In this document: in pieces, positions 1 to 5,836 of the stretch
How the letters are laid out: each line of letters begins with the position of its first letter
Numbering within the stretch: the stretch's first letter is position 1
NCBI GenBank assembly: GCA_027296045.1
Contig: JAPUJS010000336.1
Span: 1 to 7,632, forward strand
DNA: 7,632 bases
Reading direction: 5' to 3'
Origin: a bacterium
GTDB taxonomy: Bacteria > Latescibacterota > UBA2968
The notes under the pieces: model-generated
What the model was told of the DNA's origin: nothing
Seen by the model: only the letters and a program-made list of their open reading frames with translations
Database searches by the model: none
Position numbers and translations under genes: made by a program

Positions 1-187
1 ACACTTGTTGTCTGTGCCTGTGTGAAATCGCCCATATGGCTTGAAGATATGATGGAGACATGCCTTTTTCTGCCTGGTCAGATTGCAAGCAGGCTGTCCC
101 GAGGGCTTTGTGACCCTCGGCTTTTTCAGGATGGATTTCGATTGCTTGCTGGAAGGCTTTGATCGCAGTGTCCAAGTAGAAGAGTAC
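1..187 (-). pseudogene. TPR-containing coding remnant, open at the window edge
   Basis: Reading the minus strand from base 187 down to base 1 gives 62 codons without a stop. They start right after an in-frame TAA (190-188) and have no start codon. The residues include YLDTAIKAFQQAIEIHPEKA followed by EGHKALGTACLQ, a clear tetratricopeptide repeat: helix A/B spacing, A-F-x-x-A-I-x-x-x-P, then the start of the next helix A. TPR units are helical scaffolds for protein-protein contacts and have no catalytic role of their own. After about residue 42 the pattern fades, which suggests a frameshift or the end of homology. With no start codon and a second TPR fragment in another frame just upstream (208-438), I read this as decayed coding sequence. 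The left part lies outside the window, so an intact continuation cannot be excluded. Confidence 0.5.
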
Positions 188-207
188 TTACTTTTTGAGT
201 GGATCTC

Positions 208-438
208 TCAGTTGGACTGAAGCCACTGTTTTACGGCAGTCGCTTCCGGGTGGTTGGGGTTGAGGATGAGCACATTTTGGAAACAGGCTCGGGCGTCTTC
301 GATACGGTTCAGGTCCCGAAAGACTTTTCTCATGCTTGAATCGACAAATTTGGGCGTGAGAATAGCCTTGAAAACTATACATATGTTCAGTATAATAGGA
401 TAGGACATCTGGTGACTTCCGTACGTTTTCTCCCTCAT
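208..438 (-). pseudogene. Short TPR-fragment ORF, probable gene remnant
   Basis: This 76-codon minus-strand reading frame ends in a convincing TPR unit, LNRIEDARACFQNVLILNPN followed by HPEATAVKQWLQ, and then a stop. The first 30 or so residues (I/L/V-rich, around NICIVFKAIL) do not look like a TPR and could be out-of-frame or degraded sequence. Possible starts are the ATG at 438-436 or the ATG at 408-406, which has GGAAG about 7 bases upstream. The next TPR piece (1-187) lies downstream on the same strand in a different frame. Together they look like pieces of one larger TPR protein broken by indels. Alternatively this is a real small single-TPR protein. The repeat call is firm, but whether the frame is expressed is uncertain. 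Confidence 0.45.
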
Positions 439-445
439 GTCTACG

Positions 446-478
446 GGCCGGTTTGTCCCCCCGAACCGGTCTTTTTTT
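446..478 (+). terminator. Rho-independent terminator upstream of the GNAT-ankyrin gene
   Basis: CCGGTT at 448-453 pairs with AACCGG at 464-469. The stem extends by a G-T and a G-C pair, the loop is C-rich (about 10 nt), and seven T residues follow at 472-478. It points rightwards and ends about 22 bases before the ATG at 501. No plus-strand gene is visible in 1-440, so it either ends an upstream transcript that crosses the TPR debris or works as a leader attenuator for the following gene. Confidence 0.6.
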
Positions 479-490
479 GCAAAGGTGGCT

Positions 491-495
491 GAGGG
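491..495 (+). promoter_or_regulatory. Shine-Dalgarno site fixing the start of the GNAT-ankyrin gene
   Basis: GAGGG lies 5 bases before the ATG at 501. The frame is open back to a TTG at 453, but that codon sits inside the terminator hairpin and has no ribosome-binding sequence. The ATG at 501 is therefore the better start. Confidence 0.6.
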
Positions 496-500
496 CTGTT

Positions 501-1865
501 ATGGCGAAACAGGTGGATGTTTTTCGAAAGGTGTTAAAGCACCGGGTGCGAGAGCCGGTCCCAAAGGCGTTGGAGCGTGGATCGGACGCCCGGCTTGCCC
601 GTGCCGTGGTCGAAAATATGCGGGTGTTTCGGTCCCGGCTTGCTCGTGCAGGTGGGGGCAAAGTGTACAGTGAGCGAGGGATCGATTGGATGGATACGCC
701 AAAGGGTGAGACAGGGGTGGCTATCACGCACCTGGCCCAAGGTGAGGCGGGCAAGTTGCTTGCCAGGGCTTTTGGATTTTTTGCCAGGCAGCGGAAAGAG
801 ACGCGGGTGGTTGTTTCGGCAGGAGACATGTCGGGCCCAGCGGATTTGATGGGGCGATTGATTGCCTGGGGCGTGCATCCCACCTTTCTTCCTGGGATGG
901 CGGCGGATCTGGAGGCGTTGCATCCGGATGTGCAACTGCCCGAGGGGGTGGCGCTTTCTGTGTCTGAAGATGGGCGTATCTATCGGCGGTATCCCCATCC
1001 GCTTCACGGGGATGATCGATCGATTGTAAAGGCGCGATTTGCTCTTTTGAAAACAAAGCGGGTGTGGCATTTTCTGGCACAGCAGGGAGGCGAACCGCTG
1101 GGGCAGGCAACGCTGCATCTGGCAGGGGGGGTAGCTGGAATTTATGATGTGGGTGTGGTGCCCAAAGCACGTCGGCAGGGGATTGGGACGGCTGTTACGC
1201 TTGCAGCTTGTTTGTTTGCCCGCAAGCTGGGCTATCGGTATGCGGTTTTATGGTCGTCGATGGAGGGCGAGCCGGTCTATCAAAAACTTGGATTCTGGCA
1301 GGTGTGCCGGGTGTGTTATAGCGATGTGTCTTCAAAAGTGCTTCGAGAAGCGCCTCCACTGCGGGATCTGGCCATTGCCTGTGCAGCCAGTGCGGGAGAA
1401 CGGGGCCGGTTTTGCAAGCTGATGCGGCGGTATCGAGGGGTGTTTTCGTGGCGGTCGCCTACGGGGATGAGTCCACTGGGTGTGGCTGTGGCTTCCGGGC
1501 GGGCGGATTTTGCGGGATGGATGGTGGATCGTGGCGCAGAGCTGGATGCGTTTTCGGCCTATAAACTGGGGTGGTTGGATGCCCTGGGCGAGATGACGCC
1601 CGAGGTGTTGAATGCGCCGGTCGGAGTCCACGGGTCTACGGTGCTTCACCAGGCGGCGTATGAAGGCAATATCGATGTGATTCGGTTGTTGTTGAAGCGG
1701 GGGGCGGATGCGACGGTTCGAGATGCGATGTTTGAGAGTACGCCTCAGGGGTGGGCGAAGCATTTCGGGCAGGCAAAGGCTGTGCGGGTGCTGGCGCAGG
1801 CGGGTCGATTCAAGAGGCGGCATAATCCAAAGAAAACAGCACGACGAAGGAAGGCTTCGACTTAG
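501..1865 (+). CDS. GNAT-family N-acetyltransferase fused to ankyrin repeats
   Basis: The product is a 454-residue protein that should transfer an acyl group from acyl-CoA to an amine; its substrate cannot be read from sequence. The GNAT core spans about residues 145-275. Motif A is VGVVPKARRQGIGTA (217-231), which contains the R/Q-x-x-G-x-G/A pyrophosphate-binding loop, and YQKLGF (260-265) is the usual C-terminal GNAT motif. The N-terminal 145 residues resemble the extra lobe seen in two-part GNAT proteins. From about 318 the chain carries ankyrin-type repeats: a weaker one at 320-350 (TGMSPLGVAVASGRADFAGWM) and a clear one at 377-408 (HGSTVLHQAAYEGNIDVIRL, then LLKRGADATVRD). A partial third follows to about 433, then a basic tail (436-452). 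Ankyrin repeats suggest that the enzyme docks on a protein partner. No signal peptide is visible, so it is probably cytoplasmic. It is flanked by terminators on both sides and is probably transcribed alone. GNAT and ankyrin calls are firm; the target is unknown. Confidence 0.88.
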   Translation: MAKQVDVFRKVLKHRVREPVPKALERGSDARLARAVVENMRVFRSRLARAGGGKVYSERGIDWMDTPKGETGVAITHLAQGEAGKLLARAFGFFARQRKETRVVVSAGDMSGPADLMGRLIAWGVHPTFLPGMAADLEALHPDVQLPEGVALSVSEDGRIYRRYPHPLHGDDRSIVKARFALLKTKRVWHFLAQQGGEPLGQATLHLAGGVAGIYDVGVVPKARRQGIGTAVTLAACLFARKLGYRYAVLWSSMEGEPVYQKLGFWQVCRVCYSDVSSKVLREAPPLRDLAIACAASAGERGRFCKLMRRYRGVFSWRSPTGMSPLGVAVASGRADFAGWMVDRGAELDAFSAYKLGWLDALGEMTPEVLNAPVGVHGSTVLHQAAYEGNIDVIRLLLKRGADATVRDAMFESTPQGWAKHFGQAKAVRVLAQAGRFKRRHNPKKTARRRKAST

Positions 1866-1893
1866 GGCGTATTTTTATACGCCCTTCTTTTTT
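1864..1893 (+). terminator. Rho-independent terminator overlapping the stop codon
   Basis: AGGGCGTAT (1864-1872) pairs perfectly with ATACGCCCT (1877-1885) around a TTTT loop, and is followed by TCTTTTTT. The stem begins inside the TAG stop (1863-1865) of the GNAT-ankyrin gene. This sharply separates that gene from the sulfatase downstream. Confidence 0.88.
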
Positions 1894-2002
1894 AGCAGGC
1901 GATTTATTTTTTGATTTGAATTTTGGAATTTGGGTTGTTGATTGTTAGTGAGAATGGATAGGTGGATGGCAGACAGAGAACAATTTTTTTAAAGGAGATA
2001 AG

Positions 2003-3400
2003 ATGGCTACTGACCGACCCAATATTCTGTTGATTATGTCCGACGAACACGACCCCGGGGTGATGGGGTGTTATGGCGATTCGGTGGTGCAAACACCGCA
2101 TATGGACCGGCTGGCAAACGAGGGGATTATTTTTGATGCAGCCTATACGTCATCGCCGTTGTGTGCGCCTGCTCGGGCGAGTTTTACAGCGGCTCAGTAT
2201 GTGAGTCGGTGTGGGGTGTGGAATAACGATTGCCGGTTGCCGTCGGATGATTATCCGTCTGTGCCGCATGCATTGAATGCAGCGGGATATGAATGCTGGC
2301 TGGGTGGGAAGATGCATTTTGACGAACACCATCGCTATGGATTTAAAGATGTGTATGGGGGAACGAACGACGGAGTGAAGACGGGAACGGGTCAGCGTCG
2401 GGCCTTTGATGATATGACGGAGAGCAGTCGGGGTTGGGAGGGGCGGGTGGCGAATTTCCACACGGGCGATACATCGGGTGTTCTGGAAAAGGATCGGGCG
2501 GTGACCCGGGAGTGCAGTGCGTTTTTGCGGGATCGGAAGGCGGATGACAAGCCGTTTTTCCTGCTGGCGGGGTATCTGGCACCTCATTTTCCGCTGATCG
2601 TTCCGGAGGAATATTACGCGCGTTATCAAGACAAGGTGCCGATGCCGGAGATTCCGGAGGGATTTCTGGAGACATTGCCGACGAATTACAAACATCTGCG
2701 GGCAGGATTTGGGGTTTCGAAGGCCACGCCCGAACAGACAAAGTTGGGGCGAGAGTTGTATTGGGGGTATGTGAATTGGCTGGACGATGAGATTGGAACC
2801 TTGCTGGGCGCTTTGGGAGATTCGGAGGTGGCGGAGGATACGGTGGTGATTTATTGTTCGGATCACGGCGAGAACAAGGGGGATCATGGGTTGTGGTGGA
2901 AGAACAATATGTATGAACACGCGTCTCGAATGCCGTTGATTGTGCACTACCCAGAACGCTGGGCGGGTGGACAGCGGCGAACAGGGGCGTGTTCCCTGGT
3001 GGATCTGGCGCAGACGGTTGCGGAACTTGGGGGTGCGGAGATGTCGGACGATTGGGATGGGGCGTCGCTCCTGGGATATCTGGACGATGGGGATGCGACG
3101 TGGCGGGATATCGCAGTAAGTGAGTATTATGGGCACAATATTGCGTCGGGGTTTGCGATGATTCGGCAGGGATCGTGGAAGTATGTGTATCATACACGGT
3201 TTGATGCGGAACACGGGCCGGAACGGGAGCTTTACAATTTGGCAGACGATCCGGGGGAGTTCAACAATTTGGCGGGGGAGGCAGATCAGGTGGATCGAAT
3301 TGCTGCATTGCACGCGCTGTTAACAGTGGAGTTGAAGCGGGAACCGGATGAGGCGGAGGCTGCGTGTCGGGCGGATTGTGAGAAGGGGTATGGGGGGTAG
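2003..3400 (+). CDS. Type I sulfatase (formylglycine-dependent, choline-sulfatase-like)
   Basis: This 465-residue enzyme should hydrolyse sulfate esters; the substrate is not determinable. The formylglycine motif is C54-A-P-A-R58 within TSSPLCAPARASF. The stretch closely resembles the same region of choline sulfatase BetC as I recall it, including the position of the cysteine. Other active-site elements are present: D14 in the first strand (IMSDEH), GGKMHF with K103 and H105, APHFP with H195, and CSDHGENKGDHGLW with D287/H288, then K300. Residue 15 is Glu where many family members have Asp, and T62-A63 replaces the common T-G. The chain is shorter than BetC and its C-terminus ends in an acidic, Cys-containing tail, so I give no gene symbol. 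No signal peptide is visible, which suggests cytoplasmic action on imported sulfate esters. The start is set by AAAGGAG at 1991-1997, 5 bases before the ATG. A maturase (FGE or anSME) must be encoded elsewhere. Confidence 0.93.
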   Translation: MATDRPNILLIMSDEHDPGVMGCYGDSVVQTPHMDRLANEGIIFDAAYTSSPLCAPARASFTAAQYVSRCGVWNNDCRLPSDDYPSVPHALNAAGYECWLGGKMHFDEHHRYGFKDVYGGTNDGVKTGTGQRRAFDDMTESSRGWEGRVANFHTGDTSGVLEKDRAVTRECSAFLRDRKADDKPFFLLAGYLAPHFPLIVPEEYYARYQDKVPMPEIPEGFLETLPTNYKHLRAGFGVSKATPEQTKLGRELYWGYVNWLDDEIGTLLGALGDSEVAEDTVVIYCSDHGENKGDHGLWWKNNMYEHASRMPLIVHYPERWAGGQRRTGACSLVDLAQTVAELGGAEMSDDWDGASLLGYLDDGDATWRDIAVSEYYGHNIASGFAMIRQGSWKYVYHTRFDAEHGPERELYNLADDPGEFNNLAGEADQVDRIAALHALLTVELKREPDEAEAACRADCEKGYGG

Positions 3401-3585
3401 GCTGGATCACAGAGGGCCACGGAACCCGACCCTTCCACCTCACCCTTCATAGAGGGCCGCAGATCCCTGCCTCTCCTCCCAACCGGTTGGGCAGGTTGGG
3501 TAGGGTTCTGTGGCCCTCTCGGGGATGGGATGAGGGCGGTTCTGTGTAGCGGTGTCGGGTGCCGGGCGGGGTTCTGTGATCCAGC
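3401..3585. repeat. Inverted-repeat-bounded, palindromic intergenic element
   Basis: A perfect 13-bp inverted repeat, GCTGGATCACAGA (3401-3413) and TCTGTGATCCAGC (3573-3585), bounds this stretch and begins right after the sulfatase stop. Inside, GAGGGCCACGGAACCC (3412-3427) matches the reverse complement of GGGTTCTGTGGCCCTC (3503-3518) with one G-T wobble. A related direct copy AGAGGGCCGCAGATCCC lies at 3451-3467. GGTTCTGTG recurs at 3504-3512, 3538-3546 and 3570-3578. At the centre is a perfect 14-bp palindrome, CCCAACCGGTTGGG (3478-3491). The element has no ORF with a plausible protein and could fold into a long branched hairpin. It may be a dispersed REP/BIME- or MITE-like repeat, and could also serve as the sulfatase terminator. 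I see no transposase and no certain target-site duplication. Confidence 0.65.
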
Positions 3586-3604
3586 AGGCAAAGAGGTGTG
3601 TTCA

Positions 3605-3615
3605 TTTGAATTTTT
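3605..3615 (+). promoter_or_regulatory. Shared leader motif TTTGAATTTTT upstream of the lipoprotein kinase gene
   Basis: TTTGAATTTTT lies 10 bases before the ATG at 3626 and also occurs at 4531-4541, 16 bases before the SDR start. A near copy, TTTGAATTTTGG, lies at 1915-1926 ahead of the sulfatase. In the first two cases GAGGTGT precedes it (3593-3599 and 4523-4529). Its function is unknown. It may be a 5' leader or promoter element, or simply AT-rich spacer. Confidence 0.25.
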
Positions 3616-3625
3616 GGATTGAGCG

Positions 3626-4468
3626 ATGAAACAGATTCAGCACTTGCTTCTGTGTGTGTTTTGTGTGCTAACGGGATGCCAGGGCAGTGATTCAGGCCAG
3701 GAAGCGGTTTCGGACAGGGTTCGGGCAGAAGCCCATTTGAAGGCAGGTCGTTATCAGGAGGCAGCCTGGGCATTTTTTCGGGCCGAGGATACGGTCCGTG
3801 CAGAAGCGGTGCTGGACCGTTTGGAAGGGATTTTGGAATCATCGCCTGTTTTGGTCGAAGCCTGGGTCGGGATGGGGATTTCGGAGAATTATATTGCGAC
3901 GTTTTCAGATAGCGTTCGGGGATTTTTCAAGGTAGCGGCTTCGGACCCGGAGGGGCCTGTGGAGCGGGAAGTGGCGGTGTATCGGTTGGACCGGTTGTTG
4001 GGGTTCGGGATGACGCCGATGACGCTGATGCGGACTCTGAGGTTGCCGGACGGGCGGACGGTAAAGGGATCGTTGAACTATTTTGTGGTGGGGGCAAAGA
4101 CGGCGGATGCGCTGGGGTTGAAAACGGTCGATCAGCCAGATGGTCTGATTTTTTTGGATGCAGTGATCGGGAATTCGGATCGGCATGTGGGGAATTGGAT
4201 GATCGATGGAGATACGGGGGATGTGATTGCGATTGACCACAATCGGACGTTTTATCACGAATTGGGTTGGACGTGGTGGAAACGGGTGCAGACGGTTGGC
4301 GACCCGAGTTCGATACGGGTGATCTACCATCGGTTGAAGACACTGCCGGAAACGGCATTCAAAGAGGCGCTCGACGGGTGGATCGATCCCGCGCAATACC
4401 AGGCGTTTTGGAATGCGCGGAAGGTGATGATTTCTTATCTGGACGGTCGGATTGAGGATTTGAAATAG
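3626..4468 (+). CDS. Lipoprotein with HipA/FAM20/PI3K-like kinase domain
   Basis: The 280-residue product begins with a lipoprotein signal peptide, a hydrophobic stretch then L15-T-G-C18, so the mature protein should be lipidated at Cys18 and exported. Residues 33-70 form a TPR-like helical pair (AHLKAGRYQEAAWAFFRAED). From about 84 the chain matches the general plan of HipA/FAM20/PI3-4-kinase folds. An N-lobe stretch GISENYIATFSDSVRGFFK carries a candidate ATP-contacting K102. A helix EREVAVYRLDRLLGFGMTP carries a candidate glutamate (E113 or E115). The catalytic loop is AVIGNSDRHVGNWMI, with D185, R186, H187 and N190, and the metal-binding aspartate is D204 in IAIDHNRTF. The key residues for phosphotransfer therefore appear present. 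The substrate could be protein, sugar or lipid. ATP supply outside the cytoplasm is an open question. The ribosome-binding site is weak (GAG near 3621). Lipoprotein and catalytic-loop calls are confident; activity is inferred. Confidence 0.75.
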   Translation: MKQIQHLLLCVFCVLTGCQGSDSGQEAVSDRVRAEAHLKAGRYQEAAWAFFRAEDTVRAEAVLDRLEGILESSPVLVEAWVGMGISENYIATFSDSVRGFFKVAASDPEGPVEREVAVYRLDRLLGFGMTPMTLMRTLRLPDGRTVKGSLNYFVVGAKTADALGLKTVDQPDGLIFLDAVIGNSDRHVGNWMIDGDTGDVIAIDHNRTFYHELGWTWWKRVQTVGDPSSIRVIYHRLKTLPETAFKEALDGWIDPAQYQAFWNARKVMISYLDGRIEDLK

Positions 4469-4543
4469 AGAGGGCGTTTTGGATTCCTGCTAGTTTGAAG
4501 GGGGAAAGGTTAGTGGAAAAGTGAGGTGTTTTTGAATTTTTTC

Positions 4544-4548
4544 AAGGA
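4544..4548 (+). promoter_or_regulatory. Shine-Dalgarno site of the SDR gene, start ambiguous by one codon
   Basis: AAGGA sits 6 bases before a GTG (4555) and 9 bases before the adjacent in-frame ATG (4558). Either could initiate. I prefer the ATG because the Rossmann strand (MKVLITGG) normally begins there. Confidence 0.5.
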
Positions 4549-4557
4549 AATTTTGTG

Positions 4558-5370
4558 ATGAAGGTGTTGATTACAGGCGGTCGGGGAACGATCGGCTCGA
4601 AGCTGGGACCGGCACTGGAGGGGGATTACGAGTTGCGTCTGTTGAGCCGGCAGGAGATGGAGGGCGACGATTGGTGGCAGGTGGATGTGACGGATATCGA
4701 GGCCGTTCATGAAGCGATGGCAGGAATGGATGCGGTGATCCACCTGGCCATTGCAACGGGGCATGAAGGGGATTATGAGGACGATGCGTTTAATTCGCAA
4801 CGGCTGGATATCAATGTGAAGGGGACTTACAATGTGTTCGAAGCGGCCCGGCGTGCTGGGGTAAAGCGGGTGATTTATACGAGCAGCTTGACGGTGGTGT
4901 GGGGGTATACGGCGCCGGATTGGGTGGATGGTGATGCGCCGGCTCGTCCGGTGGGCACGTATGCGTTGACCAAGCAGATGGGGGAACAGATCGGGCATTA
5001 TTATGCGACGGTGCACGGGCTTTCGGTGTTGTGTTTGCGGATTCCGAAGCCGATTGATGTGGATGAACCCGAGACGAAGGAGACTCCGATTTTGCCGCAG
5101 TGGATTGCATTTCCAGATTTGATTGAGGCCTATCGGCTGGGGTTGACGGCAGACAAGATTGGGTATGAGGTGGTGACGGTGGTGGGCGAGAGTTCGAAGC
5201 GGCGGTGGGATCTGTCACGGGCAGAGGCGGTTTTAGGGTATCGAGCACAATACCGACTGGAGGAGATGGGATATACGCTCCGAGAAGAACCGGAGGGTTA
5301 TGATCAGGAAGGAGTGGTTTGGGGGGAAGTGCAGGGGCGGAAAAGAGGGGAATTGGAAATAGAAAGTTGA
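4558..5370 (+). CDS. NAD(P)-dependent epimerase/dehydratase (extended SDR)
   Basis: This is a 270-residue Rossmann-fold oxidoreductase of the extended short-chain dehydrogenase family, whose members commonly modify nucleotide sugars or related carbonyl compounds. The dinucleotide-binding loop is TGGRGTIG (residues 6-13, G-x-x-G-x-x-G). The acidic QVDVTD (41-46) follows the second strand. VIHLA (60-64) is the usual fourth strand, INVKGTYNVFEAA (85-97) the usual helix, and YTSS (107-110) supplies the active-site serine region. The catalytic pair is Y135-x-x-x-K139 in GTYALTKQMGE. At 270 residues it is somewhat shorter than typical sugar epimerases (about 310-340), and the substrate-binding C-terminal part is compact, so the substrate is unknown. 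It lies 89 bases after the kinase lipoprotein and is followed by a terminator at 5428. A functional link with the kinase is possible but not shown. Confidence 0.9.
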   Translation: MKVLITGGRGTIGSKLGPALEGDYELRLLSRQEMEGDDWWQVDVTDIEAVHEAMAGMDAVIHLAIATGHEGDYEDDAFNSQRLDINVKGTYNVFEAARRAGVKRVIYTSSLTVVWGYTAPDWVDGDAPARPVGTYALTKQMGEQIGHYYATVHGLSVLCLRIPKPIDVDEPETKETPILPQWIAFPDLIEAYRLGLTADKIGYEVVTVVGESSKRRWDLSRAEAVLGYRAQYRLEEMGYTLREEPEGYDQEGVVWGEVQGRKRGELEIES

Positions 5371-5376
5371 TTTTAC

Positions 5377-5404
5377 TTGCATTTGACGGTATGTTTTTTA
5401 TAAT
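5377..5404 (+). promoter_or_regulatory. Weak sigma70-like promoter candidate
   Basis: A perfect TATAAT (5399-5404) lies 16 bases after TTGCAT (5377-5382), a poor -35 box. It starts just after the SDR stop and ahead of the terminator at 5428, so any transcript would meet that terminator first unless read-through occurs. This is only a candidate. Confidence 0.2.
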
Positions 5405-5427
5405 TGATTGGTTTAAGCATTCATAAG

Positions 5428-5462
5428 ACTGCCTTATGTCAAATTTTCAGAAGGCAGTTTTT
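5428..5462 (+). terminator. Rho-independent terminator after the SDR gene
   Basis: ACTGCCTT (5428-5435) pairs perfectly with AAGGCAGT (5451-5458) around a 15-base loop, and a run of five T residues ends at 5462. It lies 57 bases after the SDR stop and closes the upstream gene block. Confidence 0.75.
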
Positions 5463-5512
5463 GTCGATGGCGTCGACTTTTCAAACAAGGAGTGGATTGT
5501 GGGTAGAATTAA

Positions 5513-5836
5513 ATTTCATTAATAACTTTTGATGATGCAGGCAATCTGTGGATCGGTACGAATAAAGGGATTGACAAACTGGATATTGAGACGTATAACA
5601 AGACAGGCGAGAAAATTTTCGTGCATTACGGCAAAAAAGAGGACTTTATAGGGATTGAATGTAACCAGAATGCAGTCCTAACAACGATGGCGTTTGGAAC
5701 GGGTATTGGGTTGGGCGTGGTGAAGAAAACCGTGGCGATGTATGGCGGGGAGATTGAGGTGGAATCTGAAGTGAACAAGGGGACAACGTTCATCCACCAC
5801 TTTCCTCTTGAAACACAAGAAGAAGCGTCATCATGA
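5513..5836 (+). pseudogene. Internally deleted propeller-type sensor histidine kinase remnant
   Basis: After an in-frame TAA (5510-5512) the frame reads SLITFDDAGNLWIGTNKGID and then KLDIETYNKTGEKIF. This is a blade of the two-component-regulator propeller (Reg_prop, D-x-x-G-N-L-W-I-G-T) typical of the sensory half of large hybrid kinases. The frame then passes directly into GTGIGLGVVKKTVAMYGGEI followed by EVESEVNKGTTFIHHFPL, the G2 box and last strands of a histidine-kinase ATPase domain. Everything usually between them is missing: remaining blades, the Y_Y_Y domain, the membrane helix, DHp, and the N and G1 boxes. The N-terminus is missing too. There is no good start codon; a GTG at 5621 exists without a clear ribosome site. 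The remnant therefore cannot be a kinase. Its end overlaps the next gene by ATGA, which preserves the original kinase-receiver operon arrangement. The deletion kept the reading frame across the junction near 5690. Confidence 0.8.

Noticed and set aside
99..126. Hairpin CCGAGGG / CCCTCGG followed by CTTTTT, which looks like a plus-strand terminator
   Set aside because: It lies inside minus-strand TPR sequence, where these bases encode typical TPR residues (KAEGHKALG). The symmetry may be coincidental and no plus-strand gene precedes it.
437..673. 78-codon plus-strand frame starting at 437
   Set aside because: It overlaps the terminator and the GNAT gene in another frame, and its composition is that of an out-of-frame shadow.
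2150..3313. Long minus-strand open frame (387 codons) opposite the sulfatase
   Set aside because: It is rich in Pro, Arg, Ile and His with no domain pattern, an antisense shadow of G-rich codons. The plus strand encodes a fully conserved sulfatase.
3286..3591. Minus-strand frame of 101 codons across the inverted-repeat element
   Set aside because: Its apparent peptide repeats (SQNPA, PQNPT, DLRPS) simply mirror the DNA repeats, and there is no ribosome site or homology-like pattern.
5383..5404. TTGACG (5383-5388) with TATAAT (5399-5404) as a promoter
   Set aside because: The spacer is only 10 bases, too short for a sigma70 promoter. A weaker -35 at 5377 is listed instead with low confidence.
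5467..5532. 22-codon ORF starting at ATG 5467
   Set aside because: It follows a terminator, has no good ribosome-binding site and shows no recognisable pattern. It is probably spacer next to the kinase remnant.
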